A stretch of 64,000 nucleotides of DNA from S015-6 sp964479535 (lineage in GTDB: Bacteria > Desulfobacterota > DSWW01). Within the stretch, counting starts at the first letter, position 1, and the number at the start of each line of letters is the position of its first letter. The stretch is from NCBI GenBank assembly GCA_964479535.1, contig CAYZMM010000001.1, positions 524,106 through 588,105 on the forward strand. The letters are read 5' to 3'. The notes beneath the pieces were generated by a model, which saw only the letters and a program-made list of their open reading frames with translations, was not told where the DNA came from and ran no database searches. This document shows, piece by piece, positions 45,430 to 53,062 of this stretch. The position numbers and the translations under genes were made by a program.

Positions 45430-48375
45430 ATGAAAAGAATCCATCCGGCAAAGCATCGAACCGTGCTCCCGGCAGTGGACCTGGGCGGGACCAAGATCGC
45501 TTTTGCCCTTGTCGACGCCGATGAGGGAAGAGGGATTGCCCGGGAATACCCTCCCGCCGAAGTGGTGAAGGTGAAGGGCCGGACCGACGGCCGACGCACC
45601 CTGCATAGGGTCGCCGAATTGATCCGGAAGGGGACCCGCGAGGCAGAACGGGACGGGTGGACGGTGCTGCGTCTGGTCGGCATGGCAGCCCCCGGGCTCT
45701 ACGGGGACGACGGAACCGTGGACCCGAGAACGGTTCCGAACATCCCCGGACTGGCAGGAACCCGGCCCGCCCGGGTCTTGAAGGGGCTGCTCGGGAAGGA
45801 ATGGGAGATCTACATCAACAACGACGGGGTGGTCCAGGCGGTTGCTGCGGCCCATGCACTCGCACGGTCCAGGGATTACGCCACCCAATGGTCCGGGATC
45901 CTGGAAGAGAGCGGGGGCAAAGCGATCTATTTCGGTCCGGGCACCGGCTTCGGCGCGGGGAAGGTCAAGGTTCTCGGGAAGAACCGTGTCGAGCCCCTGG
46001 CCGGCTCCCAGGCCTTCTTCGACCTCATCGTCCGGGACGGAGAGACCGCCGAAAGCCTGATCGGAGGGCGCGGCATCGGCGAGATGGCGCGAGGGCTCGA
46101 GAAACGGAACCTCGCGCACGGAAAGAGCGTCTTTCTGCATTTTGCAGATGCCGGCAAGAAAAGGACCGGCCCTTCCGAGACGTCACGGGAAGACCGGTTG
46201 GACAGGATCGAAGGCAAGGCGGTGGCCCGGGCCTATCTTGCAGGGGGACCGGAGGCGAAGGAGCAGGCGGAACAGCTCCTGCGCCGTGTGGGCAGGGATC
46301 TGGCCACCGTGATCCTTCGCCTGCACAGAGGCCGGGGACGAAAGAAGCTTCTCCGGTGGGACCGGGAGGACTGGCGCTCCGTGAGGGGCACGAGGCTCTT
46401 TCTCGTGGCCGGCCTGTTGACCACGCCGGAAGGGAAAGAGGTGATTCTACCCGAGACGCGCAGAGCTCTCGAAGAGGCGGGATACGGGAGCACGATTCAC
46501 ATCGTTGAAATCGAAAGGCTGGCGGTCCTGCGCAAGCGCAAGGGAAAGATCGGCATTCTGGGCGCCTCCCTGATCGTGCCGGAGGAGCGGGTGCTCGCAC
46601 AAAAAGCAGAGCGTTCCCTCGTTGTGGGAACCGGCAGCATCAGCCGCTATATCAGCACAAGAGCCAAGCAGGTCGCCGCAGCGAAGAACAGGACCCTTCT
46701 CATCGGAATGGACGGATACGTCGGCATCGACTGGCCGAAGGCGGTCGCTCCCTTGCGGAGGAGACTGGAGAAGGACGGTTTCCGCGTCACCCCCATCGAC
46801 GTGTCCGATGTCTACAAGCGGCCGCAGGACCTCGAGCGGATGCTCCGCCCCTTCCTGCCCCCGGAGAAGACCTTCGGTCGGGTCTTCAGCGGGCGGCTCA
46901 CGGATCTCCTCGATCCGAAACGGGTCGACCGCCTACGGGTCAAGCTGCAGAAGCACGGGACCGAAAGACCGAAGACGCCCGGGGTGGTGCTCTGTTTCGG
47001 ATCCGGATCGTGTTGCGCCCCTCTCCGAAACCTTTACGACCTTCTCCTCTACCGAGACATCACACGGGAAGAAATCACGCGGCGCTCGTCCAGGGGCCTT
47101 CTCGCCCCACTCGGGACCGGTTCGGGACAGGACGCAGGCAAGGGGCAGCCCGCCTACCTCGCCGGCAAACGGTATCACTACGTGGACTTTCCTGTCCTCG
47201 ACAAGGAGAAGAAGAGCCTGCTCAAGAAGGTCGACGACTACATCGACGACAACGTCCCCGGCCGGCCCAAGCTCATCCCTCGCCGCATCCTGGACGAGAT
47301 GATCGCTCAGCAGACGGCGGGCCCCTTCCAGCTCAAGGCCTTCCACGACGAGGGCGTCTGGGGCGGCCAGTGGCTGAAGAAGATCCGGAAACTGCCCCGG
47401 GAGATGGTCAACTGCGCATGGGCCTACGAGCTGATGGCCTATCACATGAGCCTGCGGCTCCCGGTGGGAAAGACCTTCCTCGAGATTCCTTTCTCGAATG
47501 TTCTGGACAGGGTACCGGACAGGATCATGGGTTCACGGGTCCGCCGAGCCTTCAAGGGCCTCTGGCCCATCCGGGTCAACTACGACGACAGCTGGCAAGG
47601 CGGAGACATGGCGATCCAGATCCACCCCGATTCCCGGTACATAAGGACCCGGTTTCGGGAACCCCTCCGGCAGGACGAGAGCTATTACATCATGGACGCC
47701 GCCCCGGACGCGTACGTCCATCTGGGGCTCAAGGAAGGCGCCGACCCGGAGGAGTTCCTCGACCGGGTGCAACGGGCCGAGCGGGAAGGGATTCCCTTCG
47801 ATCACAGGAGATTCGTAAACGTATTTCCCGCAAGGAAGGGCGACCTTTTCCTCATCCCTGCAGGCACCGTTCACGCCTCCGGGAAAGGGTGCGTCGTCCT
47901 GGAGCTCAGCTCGACCACGGATCGGTACACCTTCCATTTCTACGACTACCTTCGACCCGATCTCAATGGGAAGCTCAGGGACATCCATGCGGAGCACGCC
48001 TTCCGGATGCTCCGGAAATACCCACACCGGGCCACCGCCTGGGTCAAGCGGAACCTGATCCAGAAACCGCGGTGCATTCGAAGAGGCAAGGATTGGGCCG
48101 AATACGTTCTCGGCAGGAGAGACGATCTGGTCTTCGAGGTCCGCCGGTTCGAGTTCGCCCACGTCGTCCAGGACGACACCCGTGACGTCCCCCACGTACT
48201 GAGTCTCGCCGAGGGGGACGCGGTCTTCATCCGTCCCCTCGAAGGCGCTTCCGGCGACTTCCGTCTTCCCTTCTCCGAGACGGCGATCGTGCCCGCGTGC
48301 ACGGGGAAATACGAGATTCGAAATGCGGGAAAGGGCCGTTGCAGGGTTCTGAAGACGTTGGTCAACCTCCCCTGA
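45430..48375 (+). CDS. ROK sugar kinase fused to type I mannose-6-phosphate isomerase
   Basis: 981 residues in three parts. Residues about 10-395 form a ROK kinase: AVDLGGTKIAFALVD (ATP binding), INNDGVVQAVAAAHA with the catalytic Asp, and YFGPGTGFGAGK. The ROK zinc-finger motif (CxCGxxGC) is missing. Residues about 415-580 (LLIGMDGYVGIDWPKA onward) resemble the degenerate nucleotide-kinase-like segment found before some type I isomerases, without a usable P-loop. Residues about 590-981 form the isomerase: FHDEGVWGGQWL, AIQIHPDSRY (Gln730 and His732), LIPAGTVHASG (His815) and VVLELSSTTDRYTFHFYDY. Predicted activities are mannose to mannose 6-phosphate to fructose 6-phosphate in one polypeptide, fitting the upstream alpha-mannosidase. 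Confidence 0.87.
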   Translation: MKRIHPAKHRTVLPAVDLGGTKIAFALVDADEGRGIAREYPPAEVVKVKGRTDGRRTLHRVAELIRKGTREAERDGWTVLRLVGMAAPGLYGDDGTVDPRTVPNIPGLAGTRPARVLKGLLGKEWEIYINNDGVVQAVAAAHALARSRDYATQWSGILEESGGKAIYFGPGTGFGAGKVKVLGKNRVEPLAGSQAFFDLIVRDGETAESLIGGRGIGEMARGLEKRNLAHGKSVFLHFADAGKKRTGPSETSREDRLDRIEGKAVARAYLAGGPEAKEQAEQLLRRVGRDLATVILRLHRGRGRKKLLRWDREDWRSVRGTRLFLVAGLLTTPEGKEVILPETRRALEEAGYGSTIHIVEIERLAVLRKRKGKIGILGASLIVPEERVLAQKAERSLVVGTGSISRYISTRAKQVAAAKNRTLLIGMDGYVGIDWPKAVAPLRRRLEKDGFRVTPIDVSDVYKRPQDLERMLRPFLPPEKTFGRVFSGRLTDLLDPKRVDRLRVKLQKHGTERPKTPGVVLCFGSGSCCAPLRNLYDLLLYRDITREEITRRSSRGLLAPLGTGSGQDAGKGQPAYLAGKRYHYVDFPVLDKEKKSLLKKVDDYIDDNVPGRPKLIPRRILDEMIAQQTAGPFQLKAFHDEGVWGGQWLKKIRKLPREMVNCAWAYELMAYHMSLRLPVGKTFLEIPFSNVLDRVPDRIMGSRVRRAFKGLWPIRVNYDDSWQGGDMAIQIHPDSRYIRTRFREPLRQDESYYIMDAAPDAYVHLGLKEGADPEEFLDRVQRAEREGIPFDHRRFVNVFPARKGDLFLIPAGTVHASGKGCVVLELSSTTDRYTFHFYDYLRPDLNGKLRDIHAEHAFRMLRKYPHRATAWVKRNLIQKPRCIRRGKDWAEYVLGRRDDLVFEVRRFEFAHVVQDDTRDVPHVLSLAEGDAVFIRPLEGASGDFRLPFSETAIVPACTGKYEIRNAGKGRCRVLKTLVNLP

Positions 48376-48378
48376 GCC

Positions 48379-48900
48379 TCAATCGTTGCCGTTCTTCCAT
48401 AGACGCGCCGCGGTGGCCAACATCGATTCCGTCGACGAGCGGGGGGGCTCCTCCGCGTCTTGCGCTTCGGCAAGGAGGACCCTGGCACCCCTCTCAAGTG
48501 CCCGGGTCACGACCCGACGTTCCTTCTCCGGAAACATGTCCAGCCATCCGGTGGAGATCTCCTCGATGAGGGTTCCGAACTTCGACTTCAGGCGCCGGCC
48601 CGCCACATCCAGCTCGATCCGCACGATTCTTCGATCCGCCCGTGAGTGTCCGCGCCGGATCAGCCTCTTCCCTTCCATCCTGTCGAAGACGTGCGTCAGG
48701 GTGGAAAGGGCAAGGCCGGTTCTGGCAGAAACCTCCTTGATGCAGATCGCCTCTTCATCCAGAACCTGCAGGACCACCTTCTCGTTCATGGAGAGAGGAG
48801 ACCCGAAGTACGCGTCCAGCTCCTTCAGAAGGATGATGTAAGTCTTGCCGAGATGAGCGAGGAGCCTGTGAATCGGCTCGCGTTGATCCTCTTGCTTCAT
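48379..48900 (-). CDS. MarR-family transcriptional regulator
   Basis: 173 residues with a winged helix typical of MarR: LSMNEKVVLQVL, ICIKEVSARTGLALSTLTHVFDRMEGKRLI (recognition helix) and the wing RRGHSRADRRIVRIEL. N- and C-terminal helices would form the dimer. The C-terminus is about 25 residues longer than usual. It is convergent with the kinase-isomerase gene (3 bp apart) and divergent from an Fe-S protein gene. The promoters of the divergent pair have their -35 boxes only 15 bp apart, so MarR could control both. Confidence 0.88.
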   Translation of the reverse strand: MKQEDQREPIHRLLAHLGKTYIILLKELDAYFGSPLSMNEKVVLQVLDEEAICIKEVSARTGLALSTLTHVFDRMEGKRLIRRGHSRADRRIVRIELDVAGRRLKSKFGTLIEEISTGWLDMFPEKERRVVTRALERGARVLLAEAQDAEEPPRSSTESMLATAARLWKNGND

Positions 48901-48930
48901 CCGGAGAATCCCCTTTGATCCAGAATCTCC

Positions 48931-48960
48931 AACCTACTATTCCGAAAGGAAACAAGTCAA
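48931..48960 (-). promoter_or_regulatory. Candidate promoter for the MarR gene
   Basis: On the minus strand TTGACT (48960-48955), 18-nt spacer, TAGGTT (48936-48931), about 25 nt from the predicted start to the ATG at 48900. Confidence 0.42.
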
Positions 48961-48975
48961 TTCATCCCGTCCTTC

Positions 48976-49004
48976 TTGACCCCTTCGGCCGGGATTGCTA
49001 GCCT
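48976..49004 (+). promoter_or_regulatory. Candidate promoter for the Fe-S protein gene
   Basis: TTGACC (48976-48981, 5 of 6), 17-nt spacer, TAGCCT (48999-49004), about 60 nt upstream of the ATG at 49071. Confidence 0.42.
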
Positions 49005-49070
49005 GCAGTGTGCGGACGATGCTTCTGCCTGTCCGTCCCGCACCATCACCGTTGCTTCAAGGAGCCGGCC

Positions 49071-50180
49071 ATGAGCGAGAAGGTCTACGACAGACTCATC
49101 GACAATCTGATCCGGATCGGCGGGGCCGTACCGATCCTCAAGTGCGACGAGTTCTCCGAGTTGATCGAGGAACTCTTCAGCCCCGAGGAAGCGGATCTTG
49201 CGGCCTCCATGCCCCTTGGCACGAAGTCCGTGCAGGCTGTAAGCGAGCATGTGGGCAGACCGGTCGACGACATCCTTCCCCTCCTGGAAAGCATGGCGGA
49301 CAAGGGACTGGTCTTTCATCAACGACGAAACGACCGGGACCACTACAAGCTGATGGCCGTCCTGCCCGGCTTCTTCGAGTACCAGTTCATGAAGGGCGGC
49401 ACCACCGGGAAGGATCACACCCTGGCCCGCCTGTTCAAGAACTACTTCGAGAAGTCGAAACGCCTCGCCGCCGGGGCGGACCTCGAGTTGCTGCGCAAGA
49501 TCACCCCTTTCGCCAGGGTCATCCCGGTGGAGGAGGAGATCGCGGGCGGAAGCCGGGTCGAGCCGTACGAGGTCGTGTCCGATTACATCCGAAAAGCCGA
49601 GCACATCTCCGTCTCCACCTGTTACTGCCGGCACTTCGGGGACCTGCTGGACGAAGGCTGCGGCAAACCGAAGGAGAACTGCATGGCCTTCGGTCCGAAC
49701 GCTCGGTTCACCGCGGAGCGGGGCTACGGCCGGCTCGTCTCCCCGGAGGAGGCCCTGCGGGTCCTCGACGACGCCGAGAAGGCGGGGCTCATCCACATGG
49801 CGTCCAACACGACGAAGTACATCGACTTCATCTGCAACTGCTGCCCGTGCCACTGTGGTATCGTCAGGAGCTTCCTCGATATGGACATGCCCTCCATCGG
49901 GGCCGTGTCGAGCTATCGCCTGAAGATCGACCCGGCCGCCTGCACGGGCTGCGAGGACTGCGTGGACCGCTGCCCCATGGGCGCCCTCGCCGTGGAGAAC
50001 GAAGTCGTGCACGTGAACAGCGGCCGGTGCATCGGGTGCGGGCTCTGCAACTCGGTCTGCCCGTCCGAGGCCCTCTCCATGGAACGCATGGACGATGCAC
50101 CCACACCGCCCTGGGATCACAAGGCGCTCGACGAAGCCATCATGGCATCGATCCGGAAGGCGGTCGCTGCCTCCAAATGA
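49071..50180 (+). CDS. 4Fe-4S ferredoxin-type protein with N-terminal helical/winged-helix domain
   Basis: 369 residues from the ATG at 49071 with AAGGAG upstream. Residues about 1-110 look like a winged helix (VSEHVGRPVDDILPLLESMADKGLV). A cysteine-rich middle follows (STCYCRHFGDLL, GCGKPKENC, FICNCCPCHCG), then two ferredoxin-type clusters, CTGCEDCVDRCPMGA and CIGCGLCNSVCPSEA, each binding a 4Fe-4S centre. It resembles proteins found near acyl-CoA and glycyl-radical metabolism genes in anaerobes and could pass electrons in acyl-CoA dehydrogenation. Cytosolic; exact partner unknown. Confidence 0.87.
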   Translation: MSEKVYDRLIDNLIRIGGAVPILKCDEFSELIEELFSPEEADLAASMPLGTKSVQAVSEHVGRPVDDILPLLESMADKGLVFHQRRNDRDHYKLMAVLPGFFEYQFMKGGTTGKDHTLARLFKNYFEKSKRLAAGADLELLRKITPFARVIPVEEEIAGGSRVEPYEVVSDYIRKAEHISVSTCYCRHFGDLLDEGCGKPKENCMAFGPNARFTAERGYGRLVSPEEALRVLDDAEKAGLIHMASNTTKYIDFICNCCPCHCGIVRSFLDMDMPSIGAVSSYRLKIDPAACTGCEDCVDRCPMGALAVENEVVHVNSGRCIGCGLCNSVCPSEALSMERMDDAPTPPWDHKALDEAIMASIRKAVAASK

Positions 50181-50210
50181 CCGAAATCTGAACCTTGCCC
50201 GGAGGAGTAC

Positions 50211-50648
50211 GTGACCATGTTCCAATCCTGGAAGGACCGGGTGCGCCTGGAAGGTGTCCTGGCCGGCCTCGCCGTATCCATGTCCCTCGCGGGCCGCCTT
50301 CATCCGGAATTCAGGGAAGACCTGAAGGAACGAAACGGCATCGCCGAGATCCGGACATCCGACTGGGGGGTGGCCTGGAACTTCCGCATGGCCCACGGCA
50401 CGCTCCGGGGCCGCAGAGGCGGCCACCCGAACCCGGACTATGCCATGGTCTACCGGGACGCTGCTGCGGCCGTACACCTCCTCACCGAAGGAACCGACGA
50501 GGCCTTCATGCAGGGTATGGCGGACGGCGCGGTCCGGTTCGAGGGAGACCTCGCCTTCGGAATGTGGTTCAACGACCTCCTGAAGAAGGTGGGGAAGATC
50601 GTGAAGGCGAGGATGGAGACCCTTTCCCTGAAAAGGTCCGCCAGGTAG
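50211..50648 (+). CDS. SCP2-like sterol/lipid-binding domain protein
   Basis: About 145 residues from a GTG at 50211; the ATG at 50217 is an equally good start given the GGAGGAG site at 50201-50207. The pattern (EIRTSDWGVAWNF, AVHLLTEGTDEAFMQG, then VRFEGDLAFGMWFNDLLKKV) matches the strand-strand-helix order and the terminal 'G..eGD' helix of SCP2 domains, which bind fatty-acyl or other hydrophobic ligands. It lies 30 bp after the Fe-S protein gene and is probably co-transcribed. Convergent with the acyl-CoA dehydrogenase genes. Confidence 0.5.
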   Translation: MTMFQSWKDRVRLEGVLAGLAVSMSLAGRLHPEFREDLKERNGIAEIRTSDWGVAWNFRMAHGTLRGRRGGHPNPDYAMVYRDAAAAVHLLTEGTDEAFMQGMADGAVRFEGDLAFGMWFNDLLKKVGKIVKARMETLSLKRSAR

Positions 50649-50683
50649 CGGAAGAGCGCTCGGGCCCTTCGAAGCCCCTCCCT

Positions 50684-51823
50684 TCAATACGCAGCCAGCA
50701 CCTGATCCGCCAGGAACATGCGATGCCTCTCCGTGGAATGCCCGATGAGTTCCAGGAACTTCGCATCCCGGAAGATCCTCTCCGCGCGGCTCCCGCTCCG
50801 ATACCCGGCCGTACCCGTTATCTGCACGGCCCAGCCGGAGGCCTTCACCGCCGCCTCGGATGCGAAGATCTTGGCACTCGATGCAAGAACGGTTGCCTCG
50901 GCGAGTTTCTCCTCCATCATCCACACACTGCGATAAAGAAGCATGGAGGCCGTGTCCAGCAGCAGGAACATCTCTGCCAGCTTGAAAGAGATCTCCTGGT
51001 GACGGGCCAGGGGCTTCTCTCCTCCCCGGTGGTCCCGCGCGTGGACCCCGGCCGCCACCATGGCGGCACGGGTCATCCCGGCGGCCACGGCACCGCAGAG
51101 CAGGTGCTCGAAGGAACGCATCGCAGCCACCGCCTCCTCACCGTCTTTCGAACCCAGCCGCACAGCCGGGCACTCCTGCAGAGACACGTCGGCGGTCGGC
51201 GCTCCCCGGCAACCCATTTTCGTTTGTGGGGGTGAGATCCTCATTCCGGAGGCATCCGGTGAAACGAGGAAGAGCCCCGCACCATTCTCCTGCGAGGCGG
51301 TCAGGATCTTCGGACCCGGTGCAGGCGCGTTCAGCACCATGGCCTTCTCACCCGTGAGGGCGAAGCTTTCACCCCCCGGCGCGACGGCGGTGGTCTTCAA
51401 GGTCCACGCGTCCAGGCTCGCCTCCGGCTCCAGATCCCCGAAGGCGCCGATGATCTCACCGGCCACCAGGCCCTTCAAAAACGAATCCCCTTCCGCACCC
51501 CCATCCCACATGCAGAGGGCACGGGCGCACAGACCGATGCTGTATAACACGCTGATCGCCGTGGCCGGACATGCCTCCCCGAGTTCCTGATGGAGCAGGA
51601 CCGCGCTCAGAAGATCTCCCCCCGCGCCTCCCTTCTCCTCGGGCAAGCCGAGACCGAGCAGCCCCTCACGGGCCAGGATTCCGGCACGCTCTGCAATCAT
51701 CTCCTGTGATCTTTCAGCCGAGGCCCCGTCCAGCTCCGCCGCACCGGCAGCGATCCCGCCTTCACAGCAGGCCCTGACCCTCTTCTGGACTTCCATCTGT
51801 TCGTCGCTGAAACTGAACTCCAC
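50684..51823 (-). CDS. Acyl-CoA dehydrogenase family protein (divergent)
   Basis: 379 residues with the acyl-CoA dehydrogenase layout: an N-terminal helical domain (MEFSFSDEQMEVQKRVRACC), LGLPEEKGGAGGDLLSAV, a middle beta domain (FALTGEKAMVLNAPAPG) and a C-terminal bundle (RHQEISFKLAEMFLLLDTASMLLY). The usual terminal motif GGxGY.....V.R..RD reads GTAGYRSGSRAERIFRDAKFLELIGHSTERH, without the Glu of medium-chain enzymes. The middle domain is less conserved than in the next two genes, so its role may be accessory. It is the third gene of a three-gene run. Confidence 0.85.
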   Translation of the reverse strand: MEFSFSDEQMEVQKRVRACCEGGIAAGAAELDGASAERSQEMIAERAGILAREGLLGLGLPEEKGGAGGDLLSAVLLHQELGEACPATAISVLYSIGLCARALCMWDGGAEGDSFLKGLVAGEIIGAFGDLEPEASLDAWTLKTTAVAPGGESFALTGEKAMVLNAPAPGPKILTASQENGAGLFLVSPDASGMRISPPQTKMGCRGAPTADVSLQECPAVRLGSKDGEEAVAAMRSFEHLLCGAVAAGMTRAAMVAAGVHARDHRGGEKPLARHQEISFKLAEMFLLLDTASMLLYRSVWMMEEKLAEATVLASSAKIFASEAAVKASGWAVQITGTAGYRSGSRAERIFRDAKFLELIGHSTERHRMFLADQVLAAY

Positions 51824-51878
51824 GGGTAAACTCCTTTTACGGAGATCGGTGGCTGTCCCCGATCCGGTCCACGGACGG

Positions 51879-53036
51879 TTACGGAAGCTGTTGCATCAAC
51901 ATGCGGGCGATGATGGTCTTCTGGATTTCGGATGTGCCTCCGCCGATCATCCCCAGCTTCGAATCGCGGAAGAAACGTTCCACAGGGTACTCGTGCATCA
52001 GGCCGTAGCCCCCATGCAATTGCACCGCGTCGTCGGCGACCTTCATACCCCAGTCGGAGACGAAGAGCTTGGTCATCGAGGCTTCCAGGTGGTTCAGGTC
52101 CGCGCCCTGGTCCTTCTTCCAGGCGATCCGGTAGATGAGCATGCGCGCGGCCTCGAGGAAGATCTTCATGTCGGCCAGCATGTGCTTGATCGCAGGGAAG
52201 GAGGCGATGGGCCGGCCGAACTGCCGGCGGTCCTTTGCATAGCGGACACACTGCTCGAGCACGAACTCGGTCGCTCCCACCGACGGGGCGAGCAGGGCAC
52301 TGCGGTCCCACTCCACGGTTCCGAGGGCCATCATGAAGCCGGCGCCCTCTTCCCCGAGCACGTTTTCGGCCGGGACCTCGCAGTCGTCGAACACCAGTTC
52401 CCCGGTCGTGGAGGACCGGACGCACATCTTGTTCAGCTCCTTGCCAACGGAATAGCCGGGGTAGTCCTTTTCCACGATGAAGCCCGTGACCCCCTGGTGC
52501 TTGAGGCTCTTGTCCACCGAAGCATAGACCACGAGCACATCCGCGATCGGCCCATTGGTGATGAACATCTTGGTGCCGTTCAGGATGTACTTGTCCCCTT
52601 TTCGCACGGCCGTGGTCTCCAGGCCGGCGGCGTCGGAGCCCGCGTTCGGCTCGGTGAGTCCCATGGCACCCATCCACTCGCCGCTCGCCAGCATGGGCAC
52701 GTACTTCTTCCGCTGCTCCTCGTTTCCCCACTTGTAAAGCGTGTCCATACAGAGGAACGTGTGCGCGCCCCAGGCCAGGGTGAACCCGCCGTCCACGCCC
52801 GCCCGCCCGGCCGCCTCGTGGGCCAGGCACGTGGTCAGCACATCCGCACCCGCCCCTCCGTATTCCTCGGGCAGATGGAGGCCGATGAACCCCTGCCCCC
52901 CGAGCTTCCGCCACGCCTCCCAGCAGAACCGGTGCTTGTCGTCCGACTCCTCGGCGTGAGGCGCAACCTCCTTCCGGAAGAACCTCAGCGCCTGATCGTA
53001 GAACATCCTCTGTTCGTCAGAAAGATGGAACTCCAT
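51879..53036 (-). CDS. Acyl-CoA dehydrogenase
   Basis: 385 residues, the normal length. FAD and substrate motifs include MGLTEPNAGSDAAGLETTAV, YILNGTKMFITNGPIADV and RRQFGRPIASFPAIKHMLADM. LHGGYGLMHEYPVERFFRD is followed by GGGTSEIQ. The Glu of the medium-chain type (YEGT) is Gly here, as in long-chain and isovaleryl-type enzymes, where the base lies elsewhere. It removes two hydrogens from acyl-CoA and passes electrons to ETF. It lies 55 bp after the stop of 51823's neighbour on the same strand and 26 bp from the third dehydrogenase. Confidence 0.95.
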   Translation of the reverse strand: MEFHLSDEQRMFYDQALRFFRKEVAPHAEESDDKHRFCWEAWRKLGGQGFIGLHLPEEYGGAGADVLTTCLAHEAAGRAGVDGGFTLAWGAHTFLCMDTLYKWGNEEQRKKYVPMLASGEWMGAMGLTEPNAGSDAAGLETTAVRKGDKYILNGTKMFITNGPIADVLVVYASVDKSLKHQGVTGFIVEKDYPGYSVGKELNKMCVRSSTTGELVFDDCEVPAENVLGEEGAGFMMALGTVEWDRSALLAPSVGATEFVLEQCVRYAKDRRQFGRPIASFPAIKHMLADMKIFLEAARMLIYRIAWKKDQGADLNHLEASMTKLFVSDWGMKVADDAVQLHGGYGLMHEYPVERFFRDSKLGMIGGGTSEIQKTIIARMLMQQLP

Positions 53037-53062
53037 GGTCTCGCCTCTCCGGGCCGGTCCCC

